Shown: piece after piece, positions 25,982-37,237 of the stretch | How positions within the stretch are numbered: position 1 is the first letter of the stretch | How the letters are laid out: each line of letters opens with the position of its first letter | Assembly: GCA_029706075.1 (NCBI GenBank) | Contig: JAINUG010000086.1 | Location: 2,231,060 to 2,295,059 of the forward strand | Length of the DNA: 64,000 bases | Source: Aldrovandia affinis | Taxonomy: Eukaryota > Chordata > Actinopteri > Notacanthiformes > Halosauridae | Direction: 5' to 3' | Notes under the pieces: generated by a model | Databases searched by the model: none | Seen by the model: only the letters and a program-made list of their open reading frames with translations | Told to the model about the DNA's origin: nothing | Program-made: the position numbers and the translations under genes

Positions 25982-26330
25982 ATCTAACGCACCCATATTG
26001 GCTGGTCCTTTATGAGTGTGAGCTGCCTATCACGGTCGCGGTTCAAAACCTGACTGTACCAGGGGGCGGCGTTTGGCTGTCCGCCCCAGGGGGAGAGGGG
26101 AGGGTGGGTGAGCCGGCACGAGTTCACCGAGAAGCGTGTAAGGAAGACTCCAGAACCTGGGTGGGTGAATTCCATCTAGAAGGAAGCCGAGTTTGCTGCC
26201 CTTGGAGAGTTAGCTTGCCTCGTAGAGAAGAGCAGCGAAGAAGTGTCTGGGGAAGGCGAATATAAATAAATAGAGGGTTGAATTGGGCACTAAATTGGGA
26301 GAAAAAAATCGGAATAAAAAAAAAATATAT
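25982..26330 (+). mobile_element. tRNA-derived SINE, family S, copy 1 (diverged)
   Basis: The element has an RNA polymerase III B-box-like word GGTTCAAAACC at 26,040-26,050, a "gggggcgg" and "ggctgtccgccccaggg" body, and the 3' end "taaattgggagaaaaa" followed by an A/T-rich tail. Flanking ATATTCTATGAA (25,971) and ATATTCTATTAA (26,331) form a probable target duplication with one mismatch. The body and tail match the copies at 38,190 and 47,795, while the tRNA-like head differs, so this may be a distinct subfamily. Confidence 0.85.
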
Positions 26331-26990
26331 ATATTCTATTAAGAATTGACATTGGATTTGCTGACACTTAATTGCTGCATACAGCTGGACTCTCGACCAC
26401 GTTCGGCACGGCTAGGATCCCTTCCCAGATTGCAAGATTTTCTTCCCAGATTGCAGGGCATGCCACTGCATCACGGACACACCATATGAAGGCCCTATAG
26501 ATGATTGTGGCACCTGTTGTTCTCCTGTACTTTATTAAACTGAAATCACTGTGCTTTCAGTTGCCTTCTAAAGATTTGTCTTTTGAATAAGGGTTCAGTT
26601 TTATGAATGAGGGTTAATTTTTTCTAATAATAAAAATAATCACCATCATTTTAAAGTCTCAGTCAGCTGTATGTGTGTTTGAGTGGTGCGGCATTGAGTG
26701 GTGCGAGGGAGATTTCAAAGGCAGTCATATTCCCAAAGCTCATACTCATAAGCGAGTGAATATCAGATGATTGCTTTTGTAAATAAGCAAACCGCTTGTT
26801 GTAATTGATGGCATTCAAATAAGATGCTGATTGCATTTTGTGCACATCATTTGTTCAAGCTTGGGAATGCTTGGATTAATCATTTGCCTCCCTAATAGCA
26901 TCATTGACGTTTCAGGTGGACTGTGGTCATATTTGTATGCGCATGCATGCAGTTTCACAGAATTTGAACATTTTCCTTCAGAGATAATAA
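26331..26990. other. Low-repeat sequence, no gene seen
   Basis: High-complexity DNA without a reading frame. The part around 26,840-26,990 has conserved-element texture (GCATGCATGC and ATTAATCATTTG words), but nothing further can be said. Confidence 0.4.
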
Positions 26991-26997
26991 CTTAAGA

Positions 26998-27110
26998 ACA
27001 TAAGAATACATAATGACGAGAATGGGCCATTTAGCCCATCTAGGCTCACCATGTCCTAATCTAAAGAGTGTCTAGTATTGGATCTAGTCTGGACTTTAAT
27101 ATCCCAAGTG
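26998..27110 (+). repeat. Dispersed repeat fragment ("gaacataagaa" type)
   Basis: The words "taagaacataagaa", "gagaatgggccatttagccc" and "atctaggctcacc" follow the order of a repeat common in non-teleost and basal teleost fish genomes. Class not assigned. Confidence 0.5.
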
Positions 27111-28555
27111 GGTTAACTTGCACTTTTTCGCATTCTTTGTTAGCACCATGTTTTTGCCTATTTTGTCCTAAATTAAAAATAATAATAATAATATGCCTTG
27201 TAGTGTTGGTTCACTTAAAAGTCAATTTGAGATTTGGCTTCATGCAGGTCATTCCTTGAGGGGTTAATTATTCCCGCCTTTGACAGTCAGACCATTTGTG
27301 AGATAATGGAAGTGGTCGTAACCATGCTTCATGGGCTGTTCTCCCTCGGAATACTAATTGTGTTTTCTTTTCTTTTTTTACATGTACACGGACAAATGAG
27401 AGAGAGAGTACAATGCATTCAAAAATTATTTGATTGGAAACATAGTTATGTTGCTTTGCATTTGTCACACTCTAATATTCTTTGGGGGCGCAGAATAAGG
27501 CATGTTGTCTGTAACTGTTTGAAATTCACACCGACAAGTATGTTTCATTTTGCAGATGAAATGGTAAATCCCAGTCTATCTAGCTTGTACTATCAAAATA
27601 ATACAGTACCAGAAGGCACTTACCCCATCTCAACTGATGGGAATGAGCGATACACAAAAACCTCCCTTCACCCCTGCATCAAAGTCAATGTTTCCCCCAA
27701 GAAATAGTTGTTAGGTCAGATGCCCTCTGGACATTGCAGGGTAGCCAGTAGGACAACTCCCCCATTGAAAGGAAAGATTGACATCAACCTAGCTATGACC
27801 ACAGCTAGAAAACTGCAGGGAAGTACTATATAGGCAGAGAGATGTCTGATCCTTTAGCCAATAGGGGGCCAGAAATGTCCACACCCTGTGGAATTGATCC
27901 AGGTCCGGCCTGCGCTTGATGGTGTCACAGCGTGGCATGGCCAAGTATTTGCTTCAGAGGCATCTGCTTGATGAGGGGTTGCGGGTCTAATCGCCTCCCC
28001 AGCTGTGCTGCTGGCTGTGGCAGACCCTCTTGTTGGATGGGTGATGTCCATCTGCTGGGGCCACTGTGCACCGACCAGCCTCTGAACCATTCCTTCACGG
28101 CGCACTTCAACTCGTGAACTCTCTCAATCTTCTGCTTCTCTTACGGGGGATGTTGTGCTTCCTGCTGATGAAACCACTCTGACAGCTTCTGTATCGAAAT
28201 ACTTTGAAGCCAAACCAGCAGATTACATGGATTTTTATTTATTTTGTGCACTACAAATCCCACAATGCATCAGTGCATATGGTATTTTTCAAGAATAGAG
28301 CACATAAAGCAGAACTAGGACAGAAATTTGGTAATTGGGCTGGAACTAAACATGTATGGGAGGGATAAGTACACACAGGAAACATGTTTTGTGCATCCTC
28401 AACCTTACATACAAAAAAATACAGAAAATAATTACAAGGGCATCCCTGAAAAACATCATTGTCTCCCAACATAACAAAGCTACACAAGATCTGCAATGAG
28501 GACAGCAGGTGCTTCAACAATTTTTGTGCTGGCCAGTGGAAGTAAGCTTTGCTGT
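27111..28555. other. Intergenic with a GC-richer patch at 27.86-28.12 kb
   Basis: A 157-codon plus frame (27,234-27,707) has no recognisable domain. The GC-richer patch has overlapping frames on both strands (83 and 61 codons minus, 61 plus), none with a motif I know. It could be decayed transposon coding sequence. Confidence 0.4.
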
Positions 28556-28830
28556 CCAGGGGCCGTATTCACAAAGAATTTTATCTTACCACTAGGAGTA
28601 CTCCTAAATCGCACTAAAACCTTTTAGTTAGGAGTCCCACCTTAAAACCTATTCACAAAGCTGCAAAGACAAACTCATACTAAGGAAGTCCTAGAATTTT
28701 CAAGCTAAGAGTGAGGGCGGGGTTTACGTCGTTGCTATGGATGACGTTGTGTCTCATGAACGAGCTTACTCAGAATGCCCACAGCGATTGGCTGATATAG
28801 GGGATGGGTCTCTGCCCGCGATTTCAACCT
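28556..28830 (+). mobile_element. Fragment of a "ggggccgtattcacaaag" DNA transposon/MITE
   Basis: It opens with GGGGCCGTATTCACAAAG, a terminus I associate with a fish MITE group (probably PIF/Harbinger-like), followed by a subterminal perfect palindrome TAGGAGTACTCCTA at 28,593-28,606. A second "attcacaaag" word lies at 28,650. The opposite terminus was not found, so the copy is probably incomplete. Superfamily is inferred. Confidence 0.5.
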
Positions 28831-28891
28831 AGAAAATAAATTATATATTACTGTAAAGGGGTATGTAGGCCTACCTGTTCCTGTTATATTC

Positions 28892-29403
28892 TAGTGGTGT
28901 AACGGATCGCAGTTGATCCATGATCCGTACAGATCAACCCCCACGGTTCGGCACGCATATGATCCGCAGATTAATCATCATAGAGAAATACAGTTTTTCT
29001 GCCGCTGTTACGTTTTAAAGTAATAATTCCCTAAATCTCGATGCAGAGTTACAGTGAAGAGATAGACAACCATGTATGTTTTGGTTTGCTTTGTTTTTCA
29101 TACTAAATGGGAGGCATGTTTTTAGAAACGCGACCGAATTAAATAAAATTTAAACATTAGCGATCTTTTAATTTTTTATTAAATTAATTCAGGCATAAGA
29201 CCACCCTAGTTAAATCGCCTAAGGCGTACTGAATCTAAAAATGTATTTTGTGAAATTTTTGAATAAAGATTTAGTGAAATAACTTAAATGATCATTCATT
29301 CAATTCCTTGATAATAGTTCCTGGTAAGTTTTGGTGGAAACACACCTTTGGCCCCCGTTATTATTTTTTTTGCTGATCCGAAAAATGATCCGATGCACCC
29401 CTA
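28892..29403. mobile_element. 512-bp non-autonomous hAT element
   Basis: The left terminus TAGTGGTGTAACGGATC and the right terminus (reverse complement TAGGGGTGCATCGGATC) form an imperfect inverted repeat. TTATATTC occurs exactly on both sides (28,884-28,891 and 29,404-29,411). An 8-bp duplication with A/G-rich hAT-type ends is diagnostic of the hAT superfamily. No transposase frame remains, so it depended on an autonomous relative. Confidence 0.92.
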
Positions 29404-29411
29404 TTATATTC

Positions 29412-30460
29412 CTCAGATGTTTTGTGTTGTGCTTTAGATTACATATAAATGTAACATGTCACTACAACACCTTAATGTGCAGAATATTCAACTAACAAAA
29501 CAAAGAAAGAGCAGGGTGCATAAACATTTTTTTCCTGTACCTTAAGAAGGTACAGGAGTTTCCCTGCTTTCATGAAAACTTTACCAACCTTGTTCAATAC
29601 ATTTATGCCTACTAGTGTACAGAAGTGTGAGGACACCATGTCACATAGGTTGCGCAGAAGTATAAATTGATGAGTGCTCTGCGACGTGTTGCAGAGGATG
29701 TCGCGTCGCAGTCGCGTTGCAGTCGCGTAGCTTATGCAGAAGCATGTAGCACTCGGGAAGATTTTACTAGGTTTCCACTGTTGCATGGAAATAGCTATGA
29801 AAGGCCATTGAGATCTATAGTGTATATATCAATTTTCCAAATATGTTTTCCTTTGTGGTGTGTTTTTTAACAGTACGTGTTCCCATTATTTCAATTAAGG
29901 AGGGTTTAATTGAATTATTACGGGCAGTTTTGGGGGCAGTTGTGTAAACAAACTGTTGAGCGGGAAGGTTGCGCCAACAAATTGTTCAGCAGTAGATTAT
30001 ATATAGAGGGAAAACACGGATGTGTGTATGACGTAAAACATTTGCATTTTGCAAAGTTTCTATCCTTTTTTCCAAATCAGGAAAATGGTGGTTATGTAGA
30101 ATTACAAAAAAAGTTTATTAAATGTGTCATTTTGATTAAAAGTTTAGGGTCAAACTGCAATGCTGTTGGATTGGCTCCATAAATATTCTCTGTTACAGTA
30201 TCATTTTCAAATTCTGTAACCCTGGCTGGATCCAGACCAATGTCCTAGGGAAGGTAGGAGTGAGATTAACTTGAGATGGCCCCCTAAATCTCCTGTCAGA
30301 GGCAGGGGTTTATGATATTGTCTGTGGTTTGTTCAGGGTTTCTGCAGCCAGGCAATATTTTGAGATACTACTTGTAAGTCAGTGGGCCACCTCAGCATGA
30401 GTCTAGTCTAGGGTCATCTGCTCCTTCAGTTTGACCACTGAATTTGGAAGACCGATTCAA
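29412..30460. other. Intergenic, no gene seen, with a short minisatellite
   Basis: CpG-containing sequence around 29,660-29,760 and a long AT-rich remainder. Open frames are under 105 codons and featureless. Composition near 29,660-30,180 could reflect a decayed DNA transposon, but no termini were found. Confidence 0.4.
29701..29730 (+). repeat. Minisatellite, 11-bp unit
   Basis: Units TCGCGTCGCAG and TCGCGTTGCAG followed by a partial TCGCGTAG. It is strikingly CpG-rich in an AT-rich surrounding. Confidence 0.8.
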
Positions 30461-30690
30461 CCAGGTTGGCAGTATAGTGTAATGGTTAGGGAGCTGAGCT
30501 TGTAACTCAGAAGATGCAGGTTCAATTCCCAGGTGGGGCACTGCTGTTGTACCATTCAGCAAGGTACTTAACCTGAATTGCTTCAGTAAAATATCCAGCT
30601 GTATAAATGGATTGTATGTAAAAAATGTAAACTTTGTAAGTTGCTCTGGATAAGAGCGTCTGCTAAAATGGCAAAAAATATATATAAAAA
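30461..30690 (+). mobile_element. tRNA-derived SINE with L2-type tail
   Basis: The 5' part is tRNA-like: an A-box-like TAGTGTAATGGTTAGG at 30,475-30,490 and a B box GGTTCAATTCC at 30,519-30,529. The middle carries "aaggtacttaacctgaattg" and "aatatccagctgtataaat", words I associate with fish V-SINE/UnaSINE-type elements. The 3' end is "gttgctctggataagagcgt" followed by "ctgctaaa", which matches the 3' end of the L2 LINEs in this window. RNA polymerase III would transcribe it and the L2 machinery would copy it. It is not a functional tRNA gene. The minus-strand frame through it is incidental. Confidence 0.88.
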
Positions 30691-30952
30691 AAAAACCCCA
30701 CCAACCTAAAAACAATGTTTCTTGTTCCATAACTGTGAATTACTGTACTTATAACATACACATACATGCTACATTTTGTTGAGACTGGTTGGAATAATAG
30801 CTTTGCATAAACATGGAAAAGCACAAGGCTGCCACTAACTTAAATTCCTTAAGGATAAAGCATATTTGGGTTTGACAGACTCTGGGCCAAAACGTTTGGT
30901 GAGAAAAACTGATCAAAATAAAGATTTACACCAGCATGCCTCCTGGTCTTAC

Positions 30953-31166
30953 CTGTGGAGTAGGTGTTGCATTCATGCCCAAAGGGTTCTAGGAAATTGG
31001 ATGGCTCACAGGAGGTTGTGAAGGTCGGCCTCGATGTACTTTTTTCAACTTCTCCCTGTGTGTTCCTACATAAACCGTTACGGAGTGATGCGGTTTGAAA
31101 TAAATGCTGAACCACCGAACTGACGTTGATTTCAGAGCTCCAGAGATTGCACATGGTACTCACTGG
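30953..31166 (-). other. Exon-like block with both splice signals (unknown gene)
   Basis: On the minus strand a pyrimidine-rich acceptor (TTTTCTCCCTTAG) at 31,167-31,180 is followed by a 214-nt open segment and a consensus donor CACAG/GTAAG at 30,951. The encoded peptide, about 71 residues, is of mixed composition, contains four cysteines (for example TSCEPSNF and GHECNTYS) and two N-x-S/T sites, which would suit an extracellular domain. I do not recognise the protein. The frame stays open past the donor to 30,849, so the block could also be a chance frame. No second exon could be tied to it with confidence; a Cys-rich frame behind a CA-tract acceptor at about 32,475-32,683 is a weak possibility. 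Confidence 0.33.
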
Positions 31167-32686
31167 CTAAGGGAGAAAAGCACAATAGAAAAGGTGAACA
31201 AAAAAATCAGCAAGAATATTTTATGGGTTATATATTACCATATATATTAAAAAGACCATATAATTCAATGTATTACTGTATAATACTAAAGCAGTTCAGA
31301 TTACTATATATATATATATATACTATATATATATGTGTGTGTGTAACTGGTCTGCTGCACTTATACTTTTGATTCAATTATCAATGAACTGCACTAGACC
31401 TTTGTGACTGCTGCTCCACTCTAACATTTATATAAGAAATAAGAAAATAATGAGCTGTGGATGCACAGTATCTTGAGGAAACTACAAAAGGGGGGCCCTG
31501 TCCATCTGTGCACATGTTATTTACACTTCTCAAGCCATTTATTATTCATTGTTATTTCTCATCTTATTTTTCATTGAAACCAATAGTCAACCAAATTGAC
31601 TTTGATTAAAAAAATTTTTTTTTTGCATGGTTGCTGTAGTAAAGCATTGAAAGCAAAAGAGCTATTATGAAGAAAACAATCCACCTTAATAAATATGCAT
31701 TAGCACCAAAGTGAGCCATCTGTCTTTTTCTAACCTACAAAATGGTAATTTTTTAATTCTGTGGTACCATATGTATTGAGATCCAGGTAATTTGCGTGGA
31801 TTGGGAAAATCAAAAGTCAAGAGTTACGGTAGATCACCCACCCATTTTGACATACAAACAATACAATAAAAAATCACAATTTAAAGTCTAATTGGAAATA
31901 AGACCTTGTGAATCCCCTCTGTTGATTTTAAATGTGAAAATAATGTTTTGGGCTCTTGTGTACAATTTTAGTGGGAGAGGATTACAATTTCTTCCAAGCA
32001 AGTTGAATAAAACTGAATTTACAATCTGTTTTGTCACCATAAACAAGTATCAAATTCACAAAATTGTTGTAGTGATAGAAGTTTTGTTAGTTGTGCTGCT
32101 TTTTGAGTGTCGATTTTACAGAACATTATGGTTATTCTTTGTTCAATTGTGACAGGTGTTAATCAATCATAATTTATTTCAGAGTACAACAAGCCTTCTC
32201 ACCAGTAGAGCATTTTCATAGGAACATTTTAATGGGGACAGATTAATTGTGAGGTAGAATACATATAGACTTGTGGAGATTTGATGGGGGTGCGCAACCC
32301 ACATTGAAAGACAAATACCCCCTGCCTTTCTGCCACATTAATACAAATATAGTGTCGATGCCAGGGTGGGCATAAATAATAATGAGTGTAATGGTAATAT
32401 GGTCTGTGGTGGAACAAAAATATGCTACAAATTGACAATACGCACAAGCAGCAACTGCTTACAGTGCATATGCGTTACATAGGCTTGGTGTACTCAATAT
32501 GAATATCCTGTTTTAGGCGCCAGGATTGCTGTCTATGTCTGCTGCACCCACACATTTGCAGAACACAGGCTCCGATTACTGAAACTTGCTCACAAACGTT
32601 GGACATGAAGCACTTACACACAGAGCTGTTGTTACATTGGAGATTTCCTTGGATAGTATTCCAGTATCCCAGACACCCTATCTGAA

Positions 32687-32687
<1 letters not shown>

Positions 32688-32733
<46 letters not shown>
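32688..32733 (+). repeat. (GT)n microsatellite
   Basis: About 20 uninterrupted GT units followed by a short imperfect extension. Confidence 0.95.
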
Positions 32734-34412
32734 CATTTCCAAATGTAATATGATGGTGCGTTCACATGCACACTCCTCAGAAGTCCCGGATGGTAACATC
32801 TTTATAGTCACAGTAGAGGAGCATATCGGAGGAAGTCATACATCTGGAATAAAAAGGTGAAAGGAAAGACAAGTGAAAATGTATCCAATGCACCAGTAGT
32901 TACCGGCATTAGAAATCTCAGTCTTTCTCATTTCCGTTCAGTTCCATGGTGTGTGCATCCATGTGGTTAAGCATGTGTGCGTGCATGTGTGTGTGGTTTG
33001 AGAGGAGCAGAATGGAAGAGTTACATATATTACAGCTCCACCTAACTACTTATTAACTTTTAACATAGCAGATTATTATTATTTTTTCTACTAGGATTCT
33101 GACCTGAACACCTTAGCAGACCTTAGCAGATAAGAATGATATCATTTTCCTTAAGTTATTCAAGTGGGAACTCAATGCGACAGCTGCCTAAAGGGCTGAG
33201 AGCCATGATCCTAAAGTTTAGGCTTTTGAGCAAATACTCAAGAGGAGTGCTGCTTTGGTGCTTTGTGCTACACCCTACATGCATGTTGGAGGAATGCGTC
33301 ACTCTGCACACCCAGGCCAAGTTGTTTAGTTGTTTAGTCAATATTACCAAAACACGATAGAGTGTTAAAAACATATTGTACATTGTATTCTCCCATGTTT
33401 GTTGCATATCTTATAGAATTACAAGAAAAGTATTACATCTCAGTAACTACCCTGCTTTGGAAGCGACTGCAATTTGAATGCAAGCTGTGTGGGAAGAGTA
33501 GGAAGACAAATATTCCCCTCATGTATGTACAGACTAATGCAATTAGCTTAAATCCAAGGTTGATTCATGACAACAAGTAATGCAAACATGAATAATAATA
33601 AAATGACAGGAATGTAACAATTACTGTGAAAGAAAATCACATAAATGCATGCTTAACTCTAAATAAGCAATGGATTTGTTTTTTGTATGTGTGCGATAAA
33701 ACATGGCACTATTATAAACTACCCATTAATGAATAGCTTAATGAAATAAGGATTAAAAATTCATCAGTGATGCAAATTACTTTGCTACTGTATCGGCATT
33801 GACTGCAATTTGTATCAACCCGTACCACCACAAATCCGATAAAAATAGCCCTTGAGCCTATTGTAAAAAAGGAAAATACATTGTAATGGTTAGTGCACAT
33901 TATGTCAACAGGCTAGTATTTGCCCATCTGTCTGAGAGAGAACATTTATTTTCTTGAATATAGTTAGACAATGTGTGAAAGCTCGTCAAGGCTTTGTGAA
34001 ACGTGATTTCAAAGTTCAATATATTGTACTTCCTGGGCTGATGGTAAATTACACATTCACAATCACTTTTCCTCTGCTAATTTCTTTATTTCACACTGAC
34101 TGATGTATGCCTGCTGGGTATGTGGCACGTATGGGTGCGTTTTTACATCTGTACCCTATTTCAAATGTCCATAGAATCCTAGCAACTAGCAATCAATTTG
34201 TAAATGAGAAACTTGACATTTATTGCAGTTATGCAACATGTCATGGTTCACGTCTATAACAAATGTCATGCAAGTTGAGCAAACTGTTAATGAGTTAGGC
34301 TGGTTTGAGTGAATTGCATGTGGTGATATAGTATGGGATTCAACCCCCAAGAAAAATGTATTATGATTTACCACCATTATTGTTATTATTGAGAGGAGCT
34401 GATACCACAACT

Positions 34413-34435
34413 GAATAATAATAATAATAATAATT
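34413..34435 (+). repeat. (AAT)n microsatellite
   Basis: About seven AAT units. Confidence 0.85.
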
Positions 34436-34714
34436 TAACTGTACTAGTTATAATAATAGCTGTGCACCCTACACTCTCGAACAAGGCTACTACAGTAACC
34501 TTCACCACAATACAGTAACAACCCTGTTCCATTGGCTTCTCACAACCCAGCTATTTCTCACACACAGCCTGATTTTCACACAGATAAAGCTATTATCAAT
34601 AATGAAAAGTGGGCATTCCTAAAATAAAATAAAATTAAATGTTTATCTGAAAGGACCATTTCAAATGAGAGTTGTTTTCTTCTGATTTCTTCGGTACCAT
34701 CTTCTAGTTCAACA

Positions 34715-34850
34715 TGTACTGCGAGTTCACAGCTGCAACTCTGTGCTTGGCAGTGACAAAGACACTGAACTGCCTCGTCTGAGACAGAACTCACCAAGCC
34801 GTTGACCGTAACTCCGACATACCCTCCCGAATGGGACTGAGGGGCTGATG
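34715..34850 (-). mobile_element. SINE family S, truncated fragment, minus strand
   Basis: Read on the minus strand it contains "gagttacggtcaacggcttg", "tctcagacgaggcag" and "tttgtcactgccaagcac", aligning with the middle of the SINE at 38,390-38,480 ("gagttatggtcgacagcttg", "tctcggaggagacaa", "tttgtcactgccggtcac"). The tRNA-like head and the tail are missing or unrecognisable. Frames here are SINE-derived. Confidence 0.75.
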
Positions 34851-35845
34851 AGTTTTAACTGGTTGTACATTTTCAAGAAATGGAAATTAGACTTTAACTA
34901 ATTAAACCGTATCAACTGTTTTGCAAAACTCAAATTTATGAGTCACAGTATTGTGTGCTGTGTTAAGAGTTTTGAAATGAGCTAAATGTTTTAACAAAAT
35001 GTGTACGGAATATAAAAACTGTAAAATTAGCCAATTGAATTGGGGTAGTTCAAATTTATTTTGGAAAGCATAATGAAGTTGTCTGGTGGTATGCCATAAT
35101 GGGCATACATTTCCTTGGTCCAAACCATGTTAGCATTTGACAGCCTATTTATGATAGCCATGATTAGTTACATTTGGTGTCCACATCCAATGTAACTAAT
35201 CCAAGCCAAGACACTGAACAGAAACCAAACCAATCTGGGCAAATATAACAATATTATAACAAATATTTTACATACTGCAGTTAGCAAGACATTTCAAATT
35301 TAGCTTAATCATATTAGAAATGTTCTTTGCCTTAATGCACAAAAAACTAAAAATCCTTAAATAAATACTTAAAGAGAAAATCATTTCTCTGTAAAACAAA
35401 ACTGCATGAAGCAAAAGTGAAGCGAAAGTGAAAGACTCTTTTCCTTGCTGCGAAAACATAATCTTACAAACTTATTAAACAATATGTGTAATGTGTAGAA
35501 TCATACGATAGAGTTTAAACTTTGGCTGTGTTAATTCACTGAAGCAGACTAGAAGTTAGTCAATGAGCTTAAAAAAAATACAAAAGTAAATTAAAGAGAT
35601 CCCTGAAAAAAAAAGTATCTTTAGATTTCACTTAATCATACTGAATGAGTTCACTTTTCTCTTCTCCTTTTTTCAGATGTGCATTGAAGCTTGCTGTTAT
35701 GAAGCTCCACGTCTGGGGATGTAGAATCCTCTTATCATCATAAGCCGTACAAATATCTAAGCTATTCCTGTATTCGCCTCCTTCATTGTGGTAGAGGATG
35801 TATTTTTCTCCAATATTAATACTTTATAAGATTGCTTCATATATA
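34851..35845. other. AT-rich intergenic, no gene seen
   Basis: Nothing recognised. Confidence 0.5.
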
Positions 35846-36250
35846 CAGTATACATACATATATATATATAACCATCATCAAACTGCTCAGACCCTTGATT
35901 TCAAGCTTTCATTTAAGAACGAATATCTGTTATAAATACAACCTACTCCTCATATTTGTACAAAAAAATATATTTATATAGATACTTAAAATGAAATAAA
36001 AATGGAAAAATGTTAATTGCAAAAGTATTCAAACCCTGTGTTCTGGCAGCTGTAAATTAATGTAGGTGCAAAACATTACCTTATTGAGCCACACAATGAG
36101 TTGATTGGCCTCTATCTGTGTGCCATAACAGTGACTGTAATGGTTCCTGGATTAAAAGCACCTGTCTTTGTGAGGAGCATTCGTCAGGTAGTGAATTTAA
36201 AGGAAAAACATACAAATGAAGACCAAATAACAGGAAGCCAGGGATATGGT

Positions 36251-37180
36251 CAGGGGCGTAGCACACAATTCTGGGCCCTATACATATGCAGTCTTGTGGG
36301 CCCCCTTCCCCTCTTGATCCATGACTCTCATGCATCTTTAGAATTGTTTTCAATTGAATCAACAACTATACACTCTACAAGCATGAAGCATACAGGATTG
36401 ATATTAGCCTCTTAACCTGCTTATAATATACAATGAAACAGGCTACGGGCTAGATTCTGCTTAACACGTTAACGCATGCGATTAATTTCAGATGCATTAC
36501 GCGTTCTTTTTGTTTTAATCGCATTCGATTAATCTCATTTCAGTTTCACTCTCGTTACTGGCTGAAAGCAATCGCAAATGCGGGCAAGCATACTACTGGT
36601 GATGGTGAAATGCATTGAAACGTTGTTTTTGAAGACTCATTTGATCCAATTCTATAATAAGGCAAGCTAACGTAGCTAGCTACATTATGATAGTTAGCTA
36701 GCTAGCTGGTCAATTAAACAGTGTTAGCAAGTTGCTTACCTTTCTTTTGAAAGAAATTAGTGAGCAGTTGTTTTCCCTCAGCCTTTTTTCTCTTTCTTTT
36801 CTTTTTTGATCCCCCGACTTCACTTTCTTCTGGAAAGACATGATTGACTGAAACTTGCGGGCTCCAGCATCAGCACCAGTCAGCGTGATTAGCCGTGTTT
36901 GGCGACGAATCTTAGTGCAGGGGGGCAGACTAAACCATTTGCGCTTTTGAGAGGGGAGAGGGGAGGGGGCCCAGAGAGCCTCCAATTTTTTTATGGATAC
37001 AAAGTTCAGTCTCTCAACCTATTTATTCAGCCAATATAATTTAGTAATGACACTAATTACTTAGAAATTAAAAATTGCAGACAAATGTTTTTTTTCTTCA
37101 TTCCAGGCTTTTCAAGGGCCCTCCCCCACTTGAGGCCCTAGGTAGTCAGTTCCCCTTTTCCCCCCGCTACGATGCCCCTG
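36251..37180 (-). mobile_element. 930-bp hAT element nested in the Tc1 copy
   Basis: Terminal inverted repeats are CAGGGGCGTAGCA on the left and, as reverse complement, CAGGGGCATCGTAGC on the right. An exact 8-bp target duplication GATATGGT lies at 36,243-36,250 and 37,181-37,188. These are hallmarks of hAT transposition. The interior retains a short coding remnant on the minus strand but no catalytic domain, so this is an internally deleted, non-autonomous copy. Confidence 0.95.
36710..36985 (-). pseudogene. hAT transposase N-terminal remnant
   Basis: The 91-codon frame lies within the hAT element, antisense to the surrounding Tc1. It includes SFQKKVKSGDQKRKEREKRL, a basic stretch like the K-SGAQxRK motif at the N-terminus of hAT and ZMYM-type transposase-derived proteins. 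Nothing of the BED/TTF zinc finger, the RNase H-like core or the dimerisation domain follows. The upstream MEAL... part may be read-through of untranslated sequence. The assignment is inference from this basic motif plus its location inside an hAT element. Confidence 0.6.
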
Positions 37181-37237
37181 GATATGGTTATCAAAAGGCA
37201 CAGATTAGGACAATGATACACTAAAATATCTAAGGGT

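Larger units (their letters stand above)
31167..34714. other. AT-rich intergenic or intronic sequence
   Basis: No supported gene or transposon. It contains a TA run near 31,300-31,335, the GT run at 32,688, and a weak Cys-rich minus-strand frame at 32,475-32,771 whose N-terminal His-Thr run comes from the microsatellite. Confidence 0.45.

Noticed and set aside
27234-27707. 157-codon plus-strand frame with a hydrophobic segment
   Set aside because: No domain, no conserved pattern, overlaps homopolymer-rich sequence. Judged to be chance.
30475-30529. Possible tRNA gene
   Set aside because: A and B boxes are present, but the sequence continues into SINE body and an L2 tail, and no complete cloverleaf acceptor pairing is evident. 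It is a SINE head.
30392-30730. 112-codon minus-strand frame
   Set aside because: It is the antisense of the L2-tailed SINE and has no coding meaning.
32475-32771. Cys-rich minus-strand frame with an acceptor-like CA tract
   Set aside because: The start lies in a microsatellite and no donor or partner exon is clear. Kept only as a weak possibility next to the exon-like block at 30,953.
34576-34797. Cys-rich minus-strand frame resembling a small secreted protein
   Set aside because: It lies over a SINE fragment that aligns with 38,390-38,480.
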